A stretch of 64,000 nt of DNA from Acidomonas methanolica (lineage in GTDB: Bacteria > Pseudomonadota > Alphaproteobacteria > Acetobacterales > Acetobacteraceae), in the NCBI RefSeq assembly GCF_004346035.1, contig NZ_SLZN01000004.1, forward strand, positions 62,001 to 126,000, given 5' to 3'. The stretch's first letter is position 1, and each line of letters begins with the position of its first letter. Shown piece by piece: positions 50,867 through 60,383 of this stretch. Made by a program: the position numbers and the translations under genes. The notes beneath the pieces are model-generated. The model was not told where the DNA came from, ran no database searches, and worked only from the letters and a program-made list of their open reading frames with translations.

Positions 50867-52408
50867 TTACTGCTTCGTGGGAGAGAGAAATTCCGGGAGC
50901 AGGGGATTGTTGGTCTGGAGCGAAGCCTTGGTCGGCAGGCTGCTGACATTCCAGCCGCCACCGAGATTCTCGATCAGCGTGACATGATCGACGGCGAGCT
51001 GCTCGCGGATCTGCAGCGCCGTGACCTCATATTGCAAGGCGCTTTGCTGGGCGGTGATGACCGTGGTGTAAACCTGCGTCCCGGCGAGGTATTCGTTGCT
51101 GGCCACACGCACGGCTTCCTGCGCCGAGGTCACGGCATCATTTTGCTGCGTGTATTGCTGGGCGAGGATGCGCAGGTTGGAGAACTGGTCCTCGACCCCC
51201 TGCACGGCGGCGAGGACCGTCTGGCGGTAGTTCGCCACCGCATTGTCGTAATCCGCCCTGGCCTGCCGCACCGCGGCCGTGCGCGCGCCGCCCGCGAAGA
51301 GCGTTTCGCTTGAGGATGCGCCGAGCGACCAGAAACGCGTGGCGGCCTGGATCAGCGTCTGGACGGGATCGCCCGAATAGCCGTACTGCGCGCTGAGCGT
51401 GATCGTCGGATAGAAGGCTGCGATCTCATAGCCGATCTCGGCATTGTAGCTCTCCATGTTCCGTTCCGCCTGGGCGATGTCCGGCCGCCGCTGGAGCAGG
51501 TCCGACGGCACGGCGTTGGGCGTCGGCGGCAGCGTGGCCGGGAGATCGCCCTCGGGAATGCTGAGTTCGGCCGGAGCATGGCCTGTCAGCATGGCGATGG
51601 CGTGCTCATATTGCGCGCGCAGCACGCCCGCCTGGGTCTCGGAGGCCTCGGCCGCTTCGAGGACGTATTTCTGCTGGAGCGTCGTGGCCGGGTCCGTCAC
51701 GCCTGCTTTGTACTGATTCTCCACGATCTGATAGGCGCGGCGGTAATAGGCGACATTGCGGGCATAGAGCTTGCGCAGGCTATCCTGATAGCGGAGTTCG
51801 AAATAATCGATGGCGAGCTGCGCCTGATAGGAGAGCCGCGCATTGGCCACCGTCGCGGCGGCGGCCTGGGCGGAGGTGACGTTCTCCTGGATCTGGCGCC
51901 GCACCTTGCCCCAGATGTCGGGTTCCCAGCTCGCGCTCGGCGACGTCGTCCAGGTGTTCTCCGTGACCTGCGTATGATAGGTCACAAGGGTGCCGCCATT
52001 GGCGCTCGTCGATGACGCGCCGCGCGAGTTGCGCGCGAAGGAGGCCGAGCCGGTCAGAGTCGGGTAAAGCGCGGCGCGCGCCTCGTCCACCAGAGCCTCG
52101 GCGCGCCGGAACTGCGCCTCGTATTCCTTGAGGTTCTGGTTGTTCAGCGCCACCTGCTCCTCGAGCCTGTTCAGCTCGGGATCGTGGTAGATCTCCCACC
52201 ATTTCCCCTTTGATATTTCCGCCAGTTGCGGTTGCGCGACCGTCCAGCCCGGCGGCGGCTTGGGCGCTTCCTTGAACTTGGCCGAAATGACGGCGGGGGG
52301 GCGATGATAGTCCGGCCCCACCATGAAGCAGCCGCTGAGGGCGAAGGGGCAGAGGCCGGCCAGCAGAAGGGTGCGTCGCGCGGAGCGGGGGGCAAGGGCG
52401 GCGGTCAT
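50867..52408 (-). CDS. Outer membrane factor of the RND efflux system (NodT/OprM family)
   Basis: A 513-residue TolC-like outer-membrane lipoprotein that forms the exit duct. It has the lipobox ALSGC followed by FMVGPDYHRPP, the conserved start of the NodT/OprM family, and two OEP repeats of long helices (EEQVALNNQNLKEYEAQFRR; VRQARADYDNAVANYRQTVL with AAVQGVEDQFSNLRIL). It closes the operon: its start overlaps the preceding RND gene by 4 bp, so it is the dedicated duct of this pump. Confidence 0.93.
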   Translation of the reverse strand: MTAALAPRSARRTLLLAGLCPFALSGCFMVGPDYHRPPAVISAKFKEAPKPPPGWTVAQPQLAEISKGKWWEIYHDPELNRLEEQVALNNQNLKEYEAQFRRAEALVDEARAALYPTLTGSASFARNSRGASSTSANGGTLVTYHTQVTENTWTTSPSASWEPDIWGKVRRQIQENVTSAQAAAATVANARLSYQAQLAIDYFELRYQDSLRKLYARNVAYYRRAYQIVENQYKAGVTDPATTLQQKYVLEAAEASETQAGVLRAQYEHAIAMLTGHAPAELSIPEGDLPATLPPTPNAVPSDLLQRRPDIAQAERNMESYNAEIGYEIAAFYPTITLSAQYGYSGDPVQTLIQAATRFWSLGASSSETLFAGGARTAAVRQARADYDNAVANYRQTVLAAVQGVEDQFSNLRILAQQYTQQNDAVTSAQEAVRVASNEYLAGTQVYTTVITAQQSALQYEVTALQIREQLAVDHVTLIENLGGGWNVSSLPTKASLQTNNPLLPEFLSPTKQ

Positions 52409-55400
52409 GTCGAGGGAATATCCTGCTGGTGGGGACGGCGGAAGGAGCGGACGGCGCGGTGCGTGGCCTCGCGCGCCCGTTCGAGCATGAGGAAGATGGC
52501 GGGCGTGGTGTAGAGTGTCAGAGCCTGGCTGACGACCAGCCCACCGAGGATGGCGATCCCCAGGGGGCGGCGCAGTTCGGAGCCGTAGCCGTTCGCGACG
52601 ATGAGCGGCACGGCGCCCAGGGCCGCCGCGAGCGACGTCATGATGATCGGCCGGAAGCGCAACAGGCTCGCCTCGTGGATGGCGTCATATGCGGAACTGC
52701 CCGCGCGCTGGGCCTGGAGTGCGAAGTCGATCAGCATGATGGCGTTTTTCTTGACGATGCCGATCAGAAGGATGACGCCGATCATGGCGATGAGCGAGAA
52801 CTCCTCTCTGAAGACCTGCAATGCGAGGATGGCGCCGACACCCGCCGAGGGCAGGGTGGAGAGAATGGTCAGCGGATGGACGAGACTCTCGTAGAGAACG
52901 CCCAGCGTCACATAGACGGTGATCAGCGCGGCGAGGATGATGAGCGGCTCGGCGCTCACCGATTTCTGGAACTGCGCGGCGTTGCCGGCGAAGCCGCCGC
53001 GGATTTCGGTCGGCATGTGCATCTTCACCAGCGCGGCGTTGATCGCGGCGATGGCCGGGCCGAGGGACACGCCGGGACGGAGATTGAAGGACACAGTGGT
53101 GGCGACGGATTGACCCTGGTGGTTGACGCTGAGCGATGTCACGCCGGGCGTGATGCGCGAGACGATGGTGAGCGGCACCATGGTTTCGGCGCTCGTCGTG
53201 ACGGCCGCGCCGCTGGAGGCGTTGCTGCCGCCCGCGAGACTGTTCGCCATCTGGTTCTGGTAGGATTGCGCCGCCTGGGAGGAGGCGCTGCTGGTGGTGT
53301 CGGAGCTGCCTGAACTGGTTGTCGTGGTGAGACGCGCGCGGATGTTGTTCGACGCCGTGCCGCCCGCCGCCGTGCCGCCCGACACGCTGATCCAGGTCTG
53401 GTAGAGCGAATGGGGATCATGCCAGAAGCGGGGCGCGGCCTCCATGATGACGCGATACTGGTTGTTGGACCGATAGATGACCGAGGCCGCGCGCTGTCCG
53501 TAGGCGTCGTAGAGAATGTTGGAGATGAGCTGCGGCGTGATCTGCACGCGCGCGCTCGTCGGGCGCTCGATCCTGACATCCAGCGCCGCGCCGCCTTCGT
53601 CGAGATCGGAGGAGACGTCCATCAGTTCGGGCAGGCGCTGGAAGGCCGCGACGACCTTCGGCGTCCAGGCATAAAGCTCGTCCGCGTCCGGGCCTTGCAG
53701 CGAGTACTGGTACGCGCCGTTGCCGCCGCGCGCGCCCGCGCGGACCGCGCCGGGCTGCATCAGGTAGAACTGCGTGCCCACCATGCCGCGGAAATGACGG
53801 GTGATGCGGACGATGGTCTGGAGCACCGTGTCGTTGCGCTCGGATTTCGGCTTGAGCGAGGAGAACAGATTGGCGGTGTTGGCCTGCCGGCCGCCGACGA
53901 ACCCCACGACGTTCGCGATGTCGCGGTCATGCGCCATGATGCGCGTGCCGAGCTGCGCGCGCTGCGACATCTGACCGAAAGAACTCGTCTCGTCGCCGAC
54001 GAGATGCCCCATCAGGAGGCCGGTATCCTCCGTGGGGAAAAATCCCTTGGGCATCTCCACGAAGAGCGCGCCCGCCAGCACCAGCGTCGCGGGCAGGGAA
54101 AGCACCATCAGCCATTGATGGTGCAGCGACCATTCGAGCGAGGCCGCATAGCCCCGCGTCACGGCGGAGAGGCCGCGCTCGATGGCATGGCTGACGCGGC
54201 CGCGCGTCTCTCCCGACGGCATGGGCTTGAGCAGCAGCGCGCAGATCATGGGGGTCAGGGAGAGGGAGAGCCCCATGGAGATCACCAGGGTCAGCGTGAT
54301 GGTGATGGCGAATTCATGGAAGAGCCGTCCCGGCAGGCCGCCCAGCAACAGGATGGGGATGAACACGGCGATCAGGGAGACGGTGATGGAAATGACCGTG
54401 AACGCCACCTCTCCCGCGCCGCGCAGGGCGGCCGGAACCGGCGCCACGCCCTGTTCCAGATATCGGCTGACATTCTCCAGCACCACGATCGCGTCGTCGA
54501 CCACGAAGCCGGTGGAGATGGTCAGCGCCATGAGCGACATGTTGTCGAGCTGATAGCCCAGCAGCCGCATGGCGCCGAACGTGCCGATGATGGAGGTGGG
54601 CACCACGATGGCCGGAATCATGATCGCCGGCAGCGAGCGCAGGAAGAGCAGCACCACCAGCACCACCAGCACCACGGCGATGATGAGGGTCAGCTTGGTG
54701 TCGTCGAGCGCCGCGCGGATGGTCTGGGAGCGGTCCACGGCGAGGTGGAGTTCGATATCCGGCGGCAGCGCCGCGCGGATGAGGTCGAAACGCTGCTTGA
54801 TCTGGTCGATCGTCTGCACGACATTCGCCCCGGCCTGTGCGAAGACGAGCGCGATGACCGCCCGTTCCCCGTTGAAATAACCGGAGGTGCGGAGGTTCTC
54901 GACACTGTCGCGCACGATCGACACGTCGCTCAGGCGGACGGCCGCGTTGTCGCGATAGGCGATGACGAGGTTGCGATAGGCCTGCGCCTGGGTCGCCTGG
55001 TCGTTGGTGTCCAGCGTGAAGCGCTGCCCGTTCTGCTCGATGAAGCCTTTGGGCGTATGGGCGTTGGCCGAGACGAGCGCGGCGCGCACGTCCTCGAAGC
55101 CGATGCCGAATTTGTAGAGCTTCAGCGGATTGAGTTCGACCCGCACGGCGGGGAGCGCGCCGCCGCCGATCTCCATGCCGCCCACGCCGCGAATTTCGCT
55201 GAGCTGCTGCTGCACGACATTGGTGGTGAAGTCGTAGATCGCCTGCGGCGTGCGCGTCTTCGAGGTGAGGGCGAGGACGAGGATGGGCGCGCCGTTGGGA
55301 TTCGCTTTCTGATAGGTCGGGTTGCTGCGGAGGCTCCCGGCGGGAAGATCCTGTCGCGCCGCCTGCAACGCGGCCTCGACGTCGCGCGCGGCGCCGTTCA

Positions 55401-55701
55401 CGTCGCGCGCGAGATCGAATTGCAGGAGGATGCGGACCTGGTTGACCATGGATTGCGAGGTCATCTCGGTCAGGCCCGCGATCGCGCCGAGATGGCGCTC
55501 CAGCGGTTCGGCGATGGTGCTGGCGATTTCCGAGGGCGAGCCGCCCGGCTGCTGGGCCTGCACCATGATGACGGGCATGTCCACGTTCGGCAGATCCGCG
55601 ACGGGAAGCTGCGAATAGCCGAGCAGCCCGCTGATCACCAGCCCGAGGGTCAGCAGGGTGGTGGCGACGGGGCGGAGGATGAAGGGGCGGGAGAGATTCA
55701 C
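52405..55701 (-). CDS. mdtC: RND efflux pump subunit, MdtC/MuxC-like, with a Ser/Thr-rich insert
   Basis: A 1098-residue inner-membrane proton antiporter with 12 helices and two periplasmic loops. The N-terminus MNLSRPFILRPVATTLLTLGLVISGLLGY and the TM4 region GFVVDDAIVVLENVSRYLEQG with the relay Asp pair are intact. In heterotrimeric pumps of the MdtBC type, two such proteins act with one adaptor. It is about 70 residues longer than E. coli MdtC: residues about 773-841, in the second periplasmic loop, form a Ser/Thr/Gly/Asn-rich insert (TTTTSSGSSDTTSSASSQAA). It overlaps the genes on both sides by 4 bp. Confidence 0.93.
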   Translation of the reverse strand: MNLSRPFILRPVATTLLTLGLVISGLLGYSQLPVADLPNVDMPVIMVQAQQPGGSPSEIASTIAEPLERHLGAIAGLTEMTSQSMVNQVRILLQFDLARDVNGAARDVEAALQAARQDLPAGSLRSNPTYQKANPNGAPILVLALTSKTRTPQAIYDFTTNVVQQQLSEIRGVGGMEIGGGALPAVRVELNPLKLYKFGIGFEDVRAALVSANAHTPKGFIEQNGQRFTLDTNDQATQAQAYRNLVIAYRDNAAVRLSDVSIVRDSVENLRTSGYFNGERAVIALVFAQAGANVVQTIDQIKQRFDLIRAALPPDIELHLAVDRSQTIRAALDDTKLTLIIAVVLVVLVVLLFLRSLPAIMIPAIVVPTSIIGTFGAMRLLGYQLDNMSLMALTISTGFVVDDAIVVLENVSRYLEQGVAPVPAALRGAGEVAFTVISITVSLIAVFIPILLLGGLPGRLFHEFAITITLTLVISMGLSLSLTPMICALLLKPMPSGETRGRVSHAIERGLSAVTRGYAASLEWSLHHQWLMVLSLPATLVLAGALFVEMPKGFFPTEDTGLLMGHLVGDETSSFGQMSQRAQLGTRIMAHDRDIANVVGFVGGRQANTANLFSSLKPKSERNDTVLQTIVRITRHFRGMVGTQFYLMQPGAVRAGARGGNGAYQYSLQGPDADELYAWTPKVVAAFQRLPELMDVSSDLDEGGAALDVRIERPTSARVQITPQLISNILYDAYGQRAASVIYRSNNQYRVIMEAAPRFWHDPHSLYQTWISVSGGTAAGGTASNNIRARLTTTTSSGSSDTTSSASSQAAQSYQNQMANSLAGGSNASSGAAVTTSAETMVPLTIVSRITPGVTSLSVNHQGQSVATTVSFNLRPGVSLGPAIAAINAALVKMHMPTEIRGGFAGNAAQFQKSVSAEPLIILAALITVYVTLGVLYESLVHPLTILSTLPSAGVGAILALQVFREEFSLIAMIGVILLIGIVKKNAIMLIDFALQAQRAGSSAYDAIHEASLLRFRPIIMTSLAAALGAVPLIVANGYGSELRRPLGIAILGGLVVSQALTLYTTPAIFLMLERAREATHRAVRSFRRPHQQDIPST

Positions 55702-58700
55702 TCGCCCGCCTGTTCCGCCGCGCGCGGATGCTGGCCGCGGCCGAAGGCGCGGCGCGCCCGTGCCGCGAGATCATCCATCAGGAGATAGATGACCGGCGTG
55801 GTGAAGAGCGTGATGAGCTGCGAGAGCAGCAGGCCGCCGACGATGGCGACGCCCAGGGGGCGGCGCAGTTCCGACCCGACGCCATGGCCGAGCATCAGGG
55901 GCAGCGCGCTGAAGAAGGCCGCCAGCGTGGTCATGAGGATCGGGCGGAAACGCAGCAGCGCCGCCTGACGGATCGCGTCGATCGGCGTGTGGCCTTCCAC
56001 ACGCTCCGCTTCCAGCGCGAAGTCGATCATCATGATGGCGTTCTTCTTCACGATGCCGATCAGCAGCACGATGCCGATGATGCCCATCACGTCCAGATCC
56101 ATGCCGAAGATCCAGAGCGCGATCAGCGCCCCGATGGCCGCGGACGGGAGGGTGGAGAGGATGGTGATCGGATGGGCGAAGCTCTCATAGAGAATGCCGA
56201 GGATGATATACACCGCCACCAGCGCCGCGATTACGAGATAAAGCTCGTTGCCCAGCGAGGTCTGGAAGGCGGCGGCGGTGCCTTCGAAGGCGGTCTCGAA
56301 GCTGGCGGGCAGTCCGATCGATTTCTCCACCCGCTTGATCGCGTTGGTCGCGGTTCCCAGCGAATATCCCGGCGCCACGTTGAAGGAGACGGTAGTCGCC
56401 GGGAACTGCCCGTAATGCGTGATGAGCAGCGGCGCCGTGCCGCGCGTCACCGACGTCACCTGCGTCAGCGGCACGAGGCCCGAACTCGGAAGGCGCGTCG
56501 GGCCGGAGCTGTCCTGCCCCATATTGCTCGAAATGCCGGGCAGGTAGAGTTGCCGGAGTTGCGTGAGGGACGTCTTGAACCGCGGATCGGCCTCGAGGAT
56601 GACGCGATACTGGCTCGACTGGGTGTAGACGGTCGAAACCTGGCGCTGGCCGAAGCTGTCATAGAGCAGATTGTCGACCGTCTGCGGCGTGATCGAATAG
56701 CGCGCGCCGTTGGAGCGGTCGAGCGTGACATGCGCCACGAGCCCCTCCGCCATGAGGTCGGAGGTCACGTCGCCCAGCGAAGGCTCCTTCCGGAGCATGC
56801 TGATGAATTTCGGAATCCACGTCTTGAAGGCGTCATAGTCCGGATTTTCCAGCATGAACTGGTATTGCGTGGCGGTGACGGTCGAATCCAGCGAGAGATC
56901 CTGCACCGGCTGGAGATAGAGCCGCGCGCCCGAGACCTTGTTCCCCGCAGCCGTCAGCCGCGCGAGAATGGTCTGGAGATCCGCGCTCCGCTGTTCGAGC
57001 GGCTTGAGGTTGATCAGCAGACGCCCCTCGTTCAGCGTCATGTTCTGCCCGTCGATTCCCACGAAGGAGGACAGGCTGGCAACATCGGGGTCGCGCAGGA
57101 TCGCGGCGGCGACGGCCTGCTGGTGCTGCTTCATGCTGTCGAAGGAGATGGTCTGCGCCATCTCCGTGACGCCCTGGATCACGCCCGTGTCCTGCACGGG
57201 GAAGAAGCCCTTGGGGATGTACCAGGCGAGCACGAAGGTCAGCACGAGCGTTCCCGTCGCGACGACCAGCGTGAGCACGCGATGACGCAGCACCACGTCC
57301 AGCCAGCGCCCGTATCCCGTGATGAGGGCCTCGATCCGCTCTTCCGTCCGCGCGGACCAGCGCTGGAAGCGCGAGCCGTGCAGCGGGTCGTGCGGGCGCT
57401 CGGCCAGCATCCGGGCGCACATCATCGGCACCAGCGTGATCGAGATCACTGCGGACAGGACGATGGTGATCGCCAGCGTCATCGCGAATTCGTGGAAGAG
57501 ACGCCCCAGCACGTCGCTCATGAACAGCAGCGGGATGAGCACGGCGATGAGCGAGACGGTCAGCGAGATGATGGTGAAGCCGATCTCCTGCGAGCCCTTC
57601 AGCGCCGCCGTGTAGCGGTCCTCGCCCATCTCGACGTAGCGGGCGATGTTCTCGATCACCACGATGGCGTCGTCCACGACGAAGCCGGTGGCGATGGTCA
57701 GCGCCATCAGGGAGAGGTTGTCGAGGGAGAAGTTCAGCAGATACATGATCGCCAGCGTGCCGATCAGCGAGAGCGGCACGGAGAGGCTGGGGATGATCGT
57801 CGCCGGAACGTTGCGCAGGAAGACGAAGATCACCAGCACGACCAGCACCATCGCGATGGCGAGTTCGAACTCGACATCGGCGACGGAGGCGCGGATGGTC
57901 GTGGTGCGATCGGTCAGCGGGGTGATCTCGATGCCCGAGGGCAGCGTCTTGCGAAGCTGCGGCAGCACCTCCATGATGTTGTCCACCACGGAGATGACGT
58001 TCGCGCCCGGTTGGCGCTGCACGTTGAGGATCAGCCCCGGCCTGCCGTTCGCCCAGGCGGCGAGCTGGTCGTTCTCCGGCCCGATCACGACCTCGCCGAC
58101 ATCCCGCAGGCGGATCGGTCCGGTGTTCTGATAGGCGATCACCTGGTCCATCAGTTGATCGACCGACTTGATCTGCCCGTCGATCCGCAGGGTGGTGGAG
58201 CGGTGCTCGCCGTCGAACGTGCCGGTGGGCGAGTTGACGTTGACGGTGGTGATGATGGTGCGGACTGTGTCCAGCGCGATGCCGTAGGAGGTCAGTTTCG
58301 GCACGTTGATCCGCACGCGGATCGCCTTGCGGTTGCCGCCGGAGAGCGAGACGAGGCCGACGCCGGAGATCTGGCTGATCTTCTGTTGCAGCCGTGTGTT
58401 GACGTAATCCTCCACCTCGGTGAGCGGCAGCGTTGCGGAGGTGATGCCCAATGTCAGGACGGGCGTGTCCGCCGGATTGACCTTGGCGTAGATCGGCGGG
58501 GCGGGAAGGTCCGTCGGCAGGAGCGAGTTCGCCTCGTTGATCGCCGCCTGGACCTCCTGCTCGGCGATGTCCATCGACATGTCGAGACCGAATCGCAGGG
58601 TGATGACCGACGCGCCGCCCGAGGATTGGGAAGTCATCTGGTCCAGCCCCGGCATCTGGCCGAGCTGCGTCTCCAGCGGCGCGGTGACGGAGGTCGCCAT

Positions 58701-58874
58701 CACGTCCGGCCCCGCTCCGGGATAGAAGGTCGAGACGGTGATGGTCGGGTATTCGACTTGCGGCAGGGCGGAGATGGACAGGAAATGATAGCCGAGCAGG
58801 CCGGAGAGGAAGATCGCGACCATCAGCAGGGAGGTCGCGACCGGGCGCTCGATGAAGATGCGCGAAGGATTCAT
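55698..58874 (-). CDS. mdtB: RND efflux pump subunit, MdtB/MuxB-like
   Basis: A 1058-residue RND transporter, partner of the next gene in a two-pump efflux complex. Family features are MNPSRIFIERPVATSLLMVAIFLSGLLGY, the proton-relay helix TGFVVDDAIVVIENIARYVEMG, and the second-half EFAMTLAITIVLSAVISITLVPMMCARML. There is no large insert, in contrast to its partner. It starts 25 bp after the adaptor stop and ends overlapping the next pump gene. Substrates of MdtABC/MuxABC pumps include bile salts, novobiocin and other drugs; the true substrate here is unknown. Confidence 0.94.
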   Translation of the reverse strand: MNPSRIFIERPVATSLLMVAIFLSGLLGYHFLSISALPQVEYPTITVSTFYPGAGPDVMATSVTAPLETQLGQMPGLDQMTSQSSGGASVITLRFGLDMSMDIAEQEVQAAINEANSLLPTDLPAPPIYAKVNPADTPVLTLGITSATLPLTEVEDYVNTRLQQKISQISGVGLVSLSGGNRKAIRVRINVPKLTSYGIALDTVRTIITTVNVNSPTGTFDGEHRSTTLRIDGQIKSVDQLMDQVIAYQNTGPIRLRDVGEVVIGPENDQLAAWANGRPGLILNVQRQPGANVISVVDNIMEVLPQLRKTLPSGIEITPLTDRTTTIRASVADVEFELAIAMVLVVLVIFVFLRNVPATIIPSLSVPLSLIGTLAIMYLLNFSLDNLSLMALTIATGFVVDDAIVVIENIARYVEMGEDRYTAALKGSQEIGFTIISLTVSLIAVLIPLLFMSDVLGRLFHEFAMTLAITIVLSAVISITLVPMMCARMLAERPHDPLHGSRFQRWSARTEERIEALITGYGRWLDVVLRHRVLTLVVATGTLVLTFVLAWYIPKGFFPVQDTGVIQGVTEMAQTISFDSMKQHQQAVAAAILRDPDVASLSSFVGIDGQNMTLNEGRLLINLKPLEQRSADLQTILARLTAAGNKVSGARLYLQPVQDLSLDSTVTATQYQFMLENPDYDAFKTWIPKFISMLRKEPSLGDVTSDLMAEGLVAHVTLDRSNGARYSITPQTVDNLLYDSFGQRQVSTVYTQSSQYRVILEADPRFKTSLTQLRQLYLPGISSNMGQDSSGPTRLPSSGLVPLTQVTSVTRGTAPLLITHYGQFPATTVSFNVAPGYSLGTATNAIKRVEKSIGLPASFETAFEGTAAAFQTSLGNELYLVIAALVAVYIILGILYESFAHPITILSTLPSAAIGALIALWIFGMDLDVMGIIGIVLLIGIVKKNAIMMIDFALEAERVEGHTPIDAIRQAALLRFRPILMTTLAAFFSALPLMLGHGVGSELRRPLGVAIVGGLLLSQLITLFTTPVIYLLMDDLAARARRAFGRGQHPRAAEQAGE

Positions 58875-58899
58875 GTTTCTGCCGCTCCGCCAGGACCCG

Positions 58900-60126
58900 T
58901 TATTGACCGCCGGAAGCGGGCGCCGGGGCGTCGGCTGCGATCGTGACCTTCGCGCCGGGGCGCAGATGGTTGGTGCCGTCCGTCACCACGCGGTCGCCGG
59001 GCTTCACGCCGGACACCACGACGGTCGTGTCGTTGCTGGCGATCCCGATCTTCACGAGATGCACGGCCACGGTGTTGTCCGGCTGGACGACGTAGACGAA
59101 CTGGCCGTTGGGTCCGGTCTGGAGCGCGTTGCTCGGCACGAGCATGACGTTGTGCAGCGTATCGACCATCAGGCGCGCATTGACGAACTGGTTGGGGAAG
59201 AGATGCTCGTCCTCGTTGGGGAAGATGCCGCGCATCCGCACCGTGCCCGTCGCGGTGTCGATCTGGCTGTCGAGCGCCTTGACGGTGCCGTCGGCGATCC
59301 TGTTCTCGTTCGCCGCGTCCCATGCCTGGACGGGGAGCATGCCCACCGCGCTCATCCGGTCGATCACGCGGGGCAGTTCGTTCTGCGGAACGGTGAAGAT
59401 CACGGAAATCGGCTGCATCTGGGTCAGCGTGCCGAGCGTGGTCGAGCCGCCGGTGACGTAGTTGCCCTTGTCCACGCCGCGGATGCCGATGCGGCCGGAG
59501 ACCGGGGCGATGATGTGGCAGTACATCACGTTCAGCCGGGCGGCGTCGAGTTGCGCCTGATCGTATTTGACGGTGCCCTCGTACTGCTTGACCGTATATT
59601 CCTGGTTCACGGCGGTCATGGCGGCGGTCGAGTTCTGCTTGAGCAGCGTCTGGTAGCGGCGGTTGTTGATACGGGCCGCCGCCAGCAGGGCGCTGTCCTG
59701 CGCCAGCGTGCCTTCCCACTGGTCCACGACGACCTGATAGGGGCGCGGATCGATCAGCTCCAGCTCGTCGCCTTGGTTGACGTGCTGGCCTTCCTTGAAG
59801 TTCACCTGCATCAGATAGCCGGTGACGCGCGCTTCCACTGTGACGTTGGTGATCGGCACGACGGTGCCGAGCAGGGTCAGGACGACGGGCATGTCGCCGG
59901 TCTTCACCTGCGCCACGCCCACCGGGGTCGGCTGGTCTCCCGTCTGGGCGTGGCGGCCGGGGCCCGCCATGCCCGTCTTGTGATGCGGGCGCAAAAAGGC
60001 GACCGCGATCAGTGCGATGAAAACGGCCAAAAGACCGATGGCGACCCAGCGTTTTTTTCTGCTTGGCGGCGTGGTCGTCGCGTGGAGCTGGCGGTCCTGC
60101 GAAGGGCGTGCCGTCTGCTCGTCCAT
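58900..60126 (-). CDS. mdtA: RND membrane fusion protein, MdtA-like
   Basis: Periplasmic adaptor linking the two RND pumps to the outer-membrane duct. From ATG 60126 it is 408 residues: a basic cytoplasmic start (PPSRKKR), one inner-membrane anchor (about 28-46, WVAIGLLAVFIALIAVAFL), and a lipoyl half (VTGYLMQVNFKEGQHVNQGDELELIDPRPY). A helical hairpin, the second lipoyl half (IIAPVSGRIGIRGVDKGNYV) and a C-terminal beta barrel (LMVDTLHNVMLVPSNALQTGPNG) follow. A longer start is possible at about 60216. It heads the mdtA-mdtB-mdtC-outer membrane factor operon. Confidence 0.93.
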   Translation of the reverse strand: MDEQTARPSQDRQLHATTTPPSRKKRWVAIGLLAVFIALIAVAFLRPHHKTGMAGPGRHAQTGDQPTPVGVAQVKTGDMPVVLTLLGTVVPITNVTVEARVTGYLMQVNFKEGQHVNQGDELELIDPRPYQVVVDQWEGTLAQDSALLAAARINNRRYQTLLKQNSTAAMTAVNQEYTVKQYEGTVKYDQAQLDAARLNVMYCHIIAPVSGRIGIRGVDKGNYVTGGSTTLGTLTQMQPISVIFTVPQNELPRVIDRMSAVGMLPVQAWDAANENRIADGTVKALDSQIDTATGTVRMRGIFPNEDEHLFPNQFVNARLMVDTLHNVMLVPSNALQTGPNGQFVYVVQPDNTVAVHLVKIGIASNDTTVVVSGVKPGDRVVTDGTNHLRPGAKVTIAADAPAPASGGQ

Positions 60127-60250
60127 ATCGTCTGGTCTTCCATCCTGTAGATTTGCCGCAAGGGGGCGCGATCGCGCGCCGTCTGGTTCATAAAGCAAAT
60201 CCGCAAGCAAAGACATGGCACAAGCTAAATTCTGGTTCAGGTATCGCAAC

Positions 60251-60269
60251 GTTTCATAACAAATGTAAC
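60251..60269. promoter_or_regulatory. 19-bp imperfect dyad in the efflux/csbD divergent region
   Basis: GTTTCAT and ATGTAAC are inverted repeats with one mismatch around AACAA. Such half-sites suit TetR/AcrR- or MarR-type regulators that commonly control RND operons. No regulator gene adjoins it. It lies about 125 bp upstream of mdtA. Confidence 0.4.
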
Positions 60270-60298
60270 TCTCCGTCTCTTTCGTTGCGCTTCCGTGT

Positions 60299-60323
60299 GG
60301 AACTGTCACGTCATGAGGCCGTT
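60299..60323 (+). promoter_or_regulatory. EcfG general-stress promoter of the csbD-like gene
   Basis: GGAAC (60299-60303), exactly 16 nt, then CGTT (60320-60323) is a full match to the alphaproteobacterial EcfG consensus (GGAAC, 16-17 nt, CGTT). Transcription would start near 60331, about 50 nt before the csbD start. Confidence 0.7.
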
Positions 60324-60383
60324 TGTCTTGAGGTGAAGTGAGTGATACCGGATGATCGAGTCCCGACTCACAGGAGGAAGCAG

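Noticed and set aside
55728-58946. 1072-codon open frame on the plus strand opposite the MdtB-like gene
   Set aside because: Antisense shadow of a clear RND pump. Its composition (Asp/Arg/His/Gly-rich) has no fold-like pattern.
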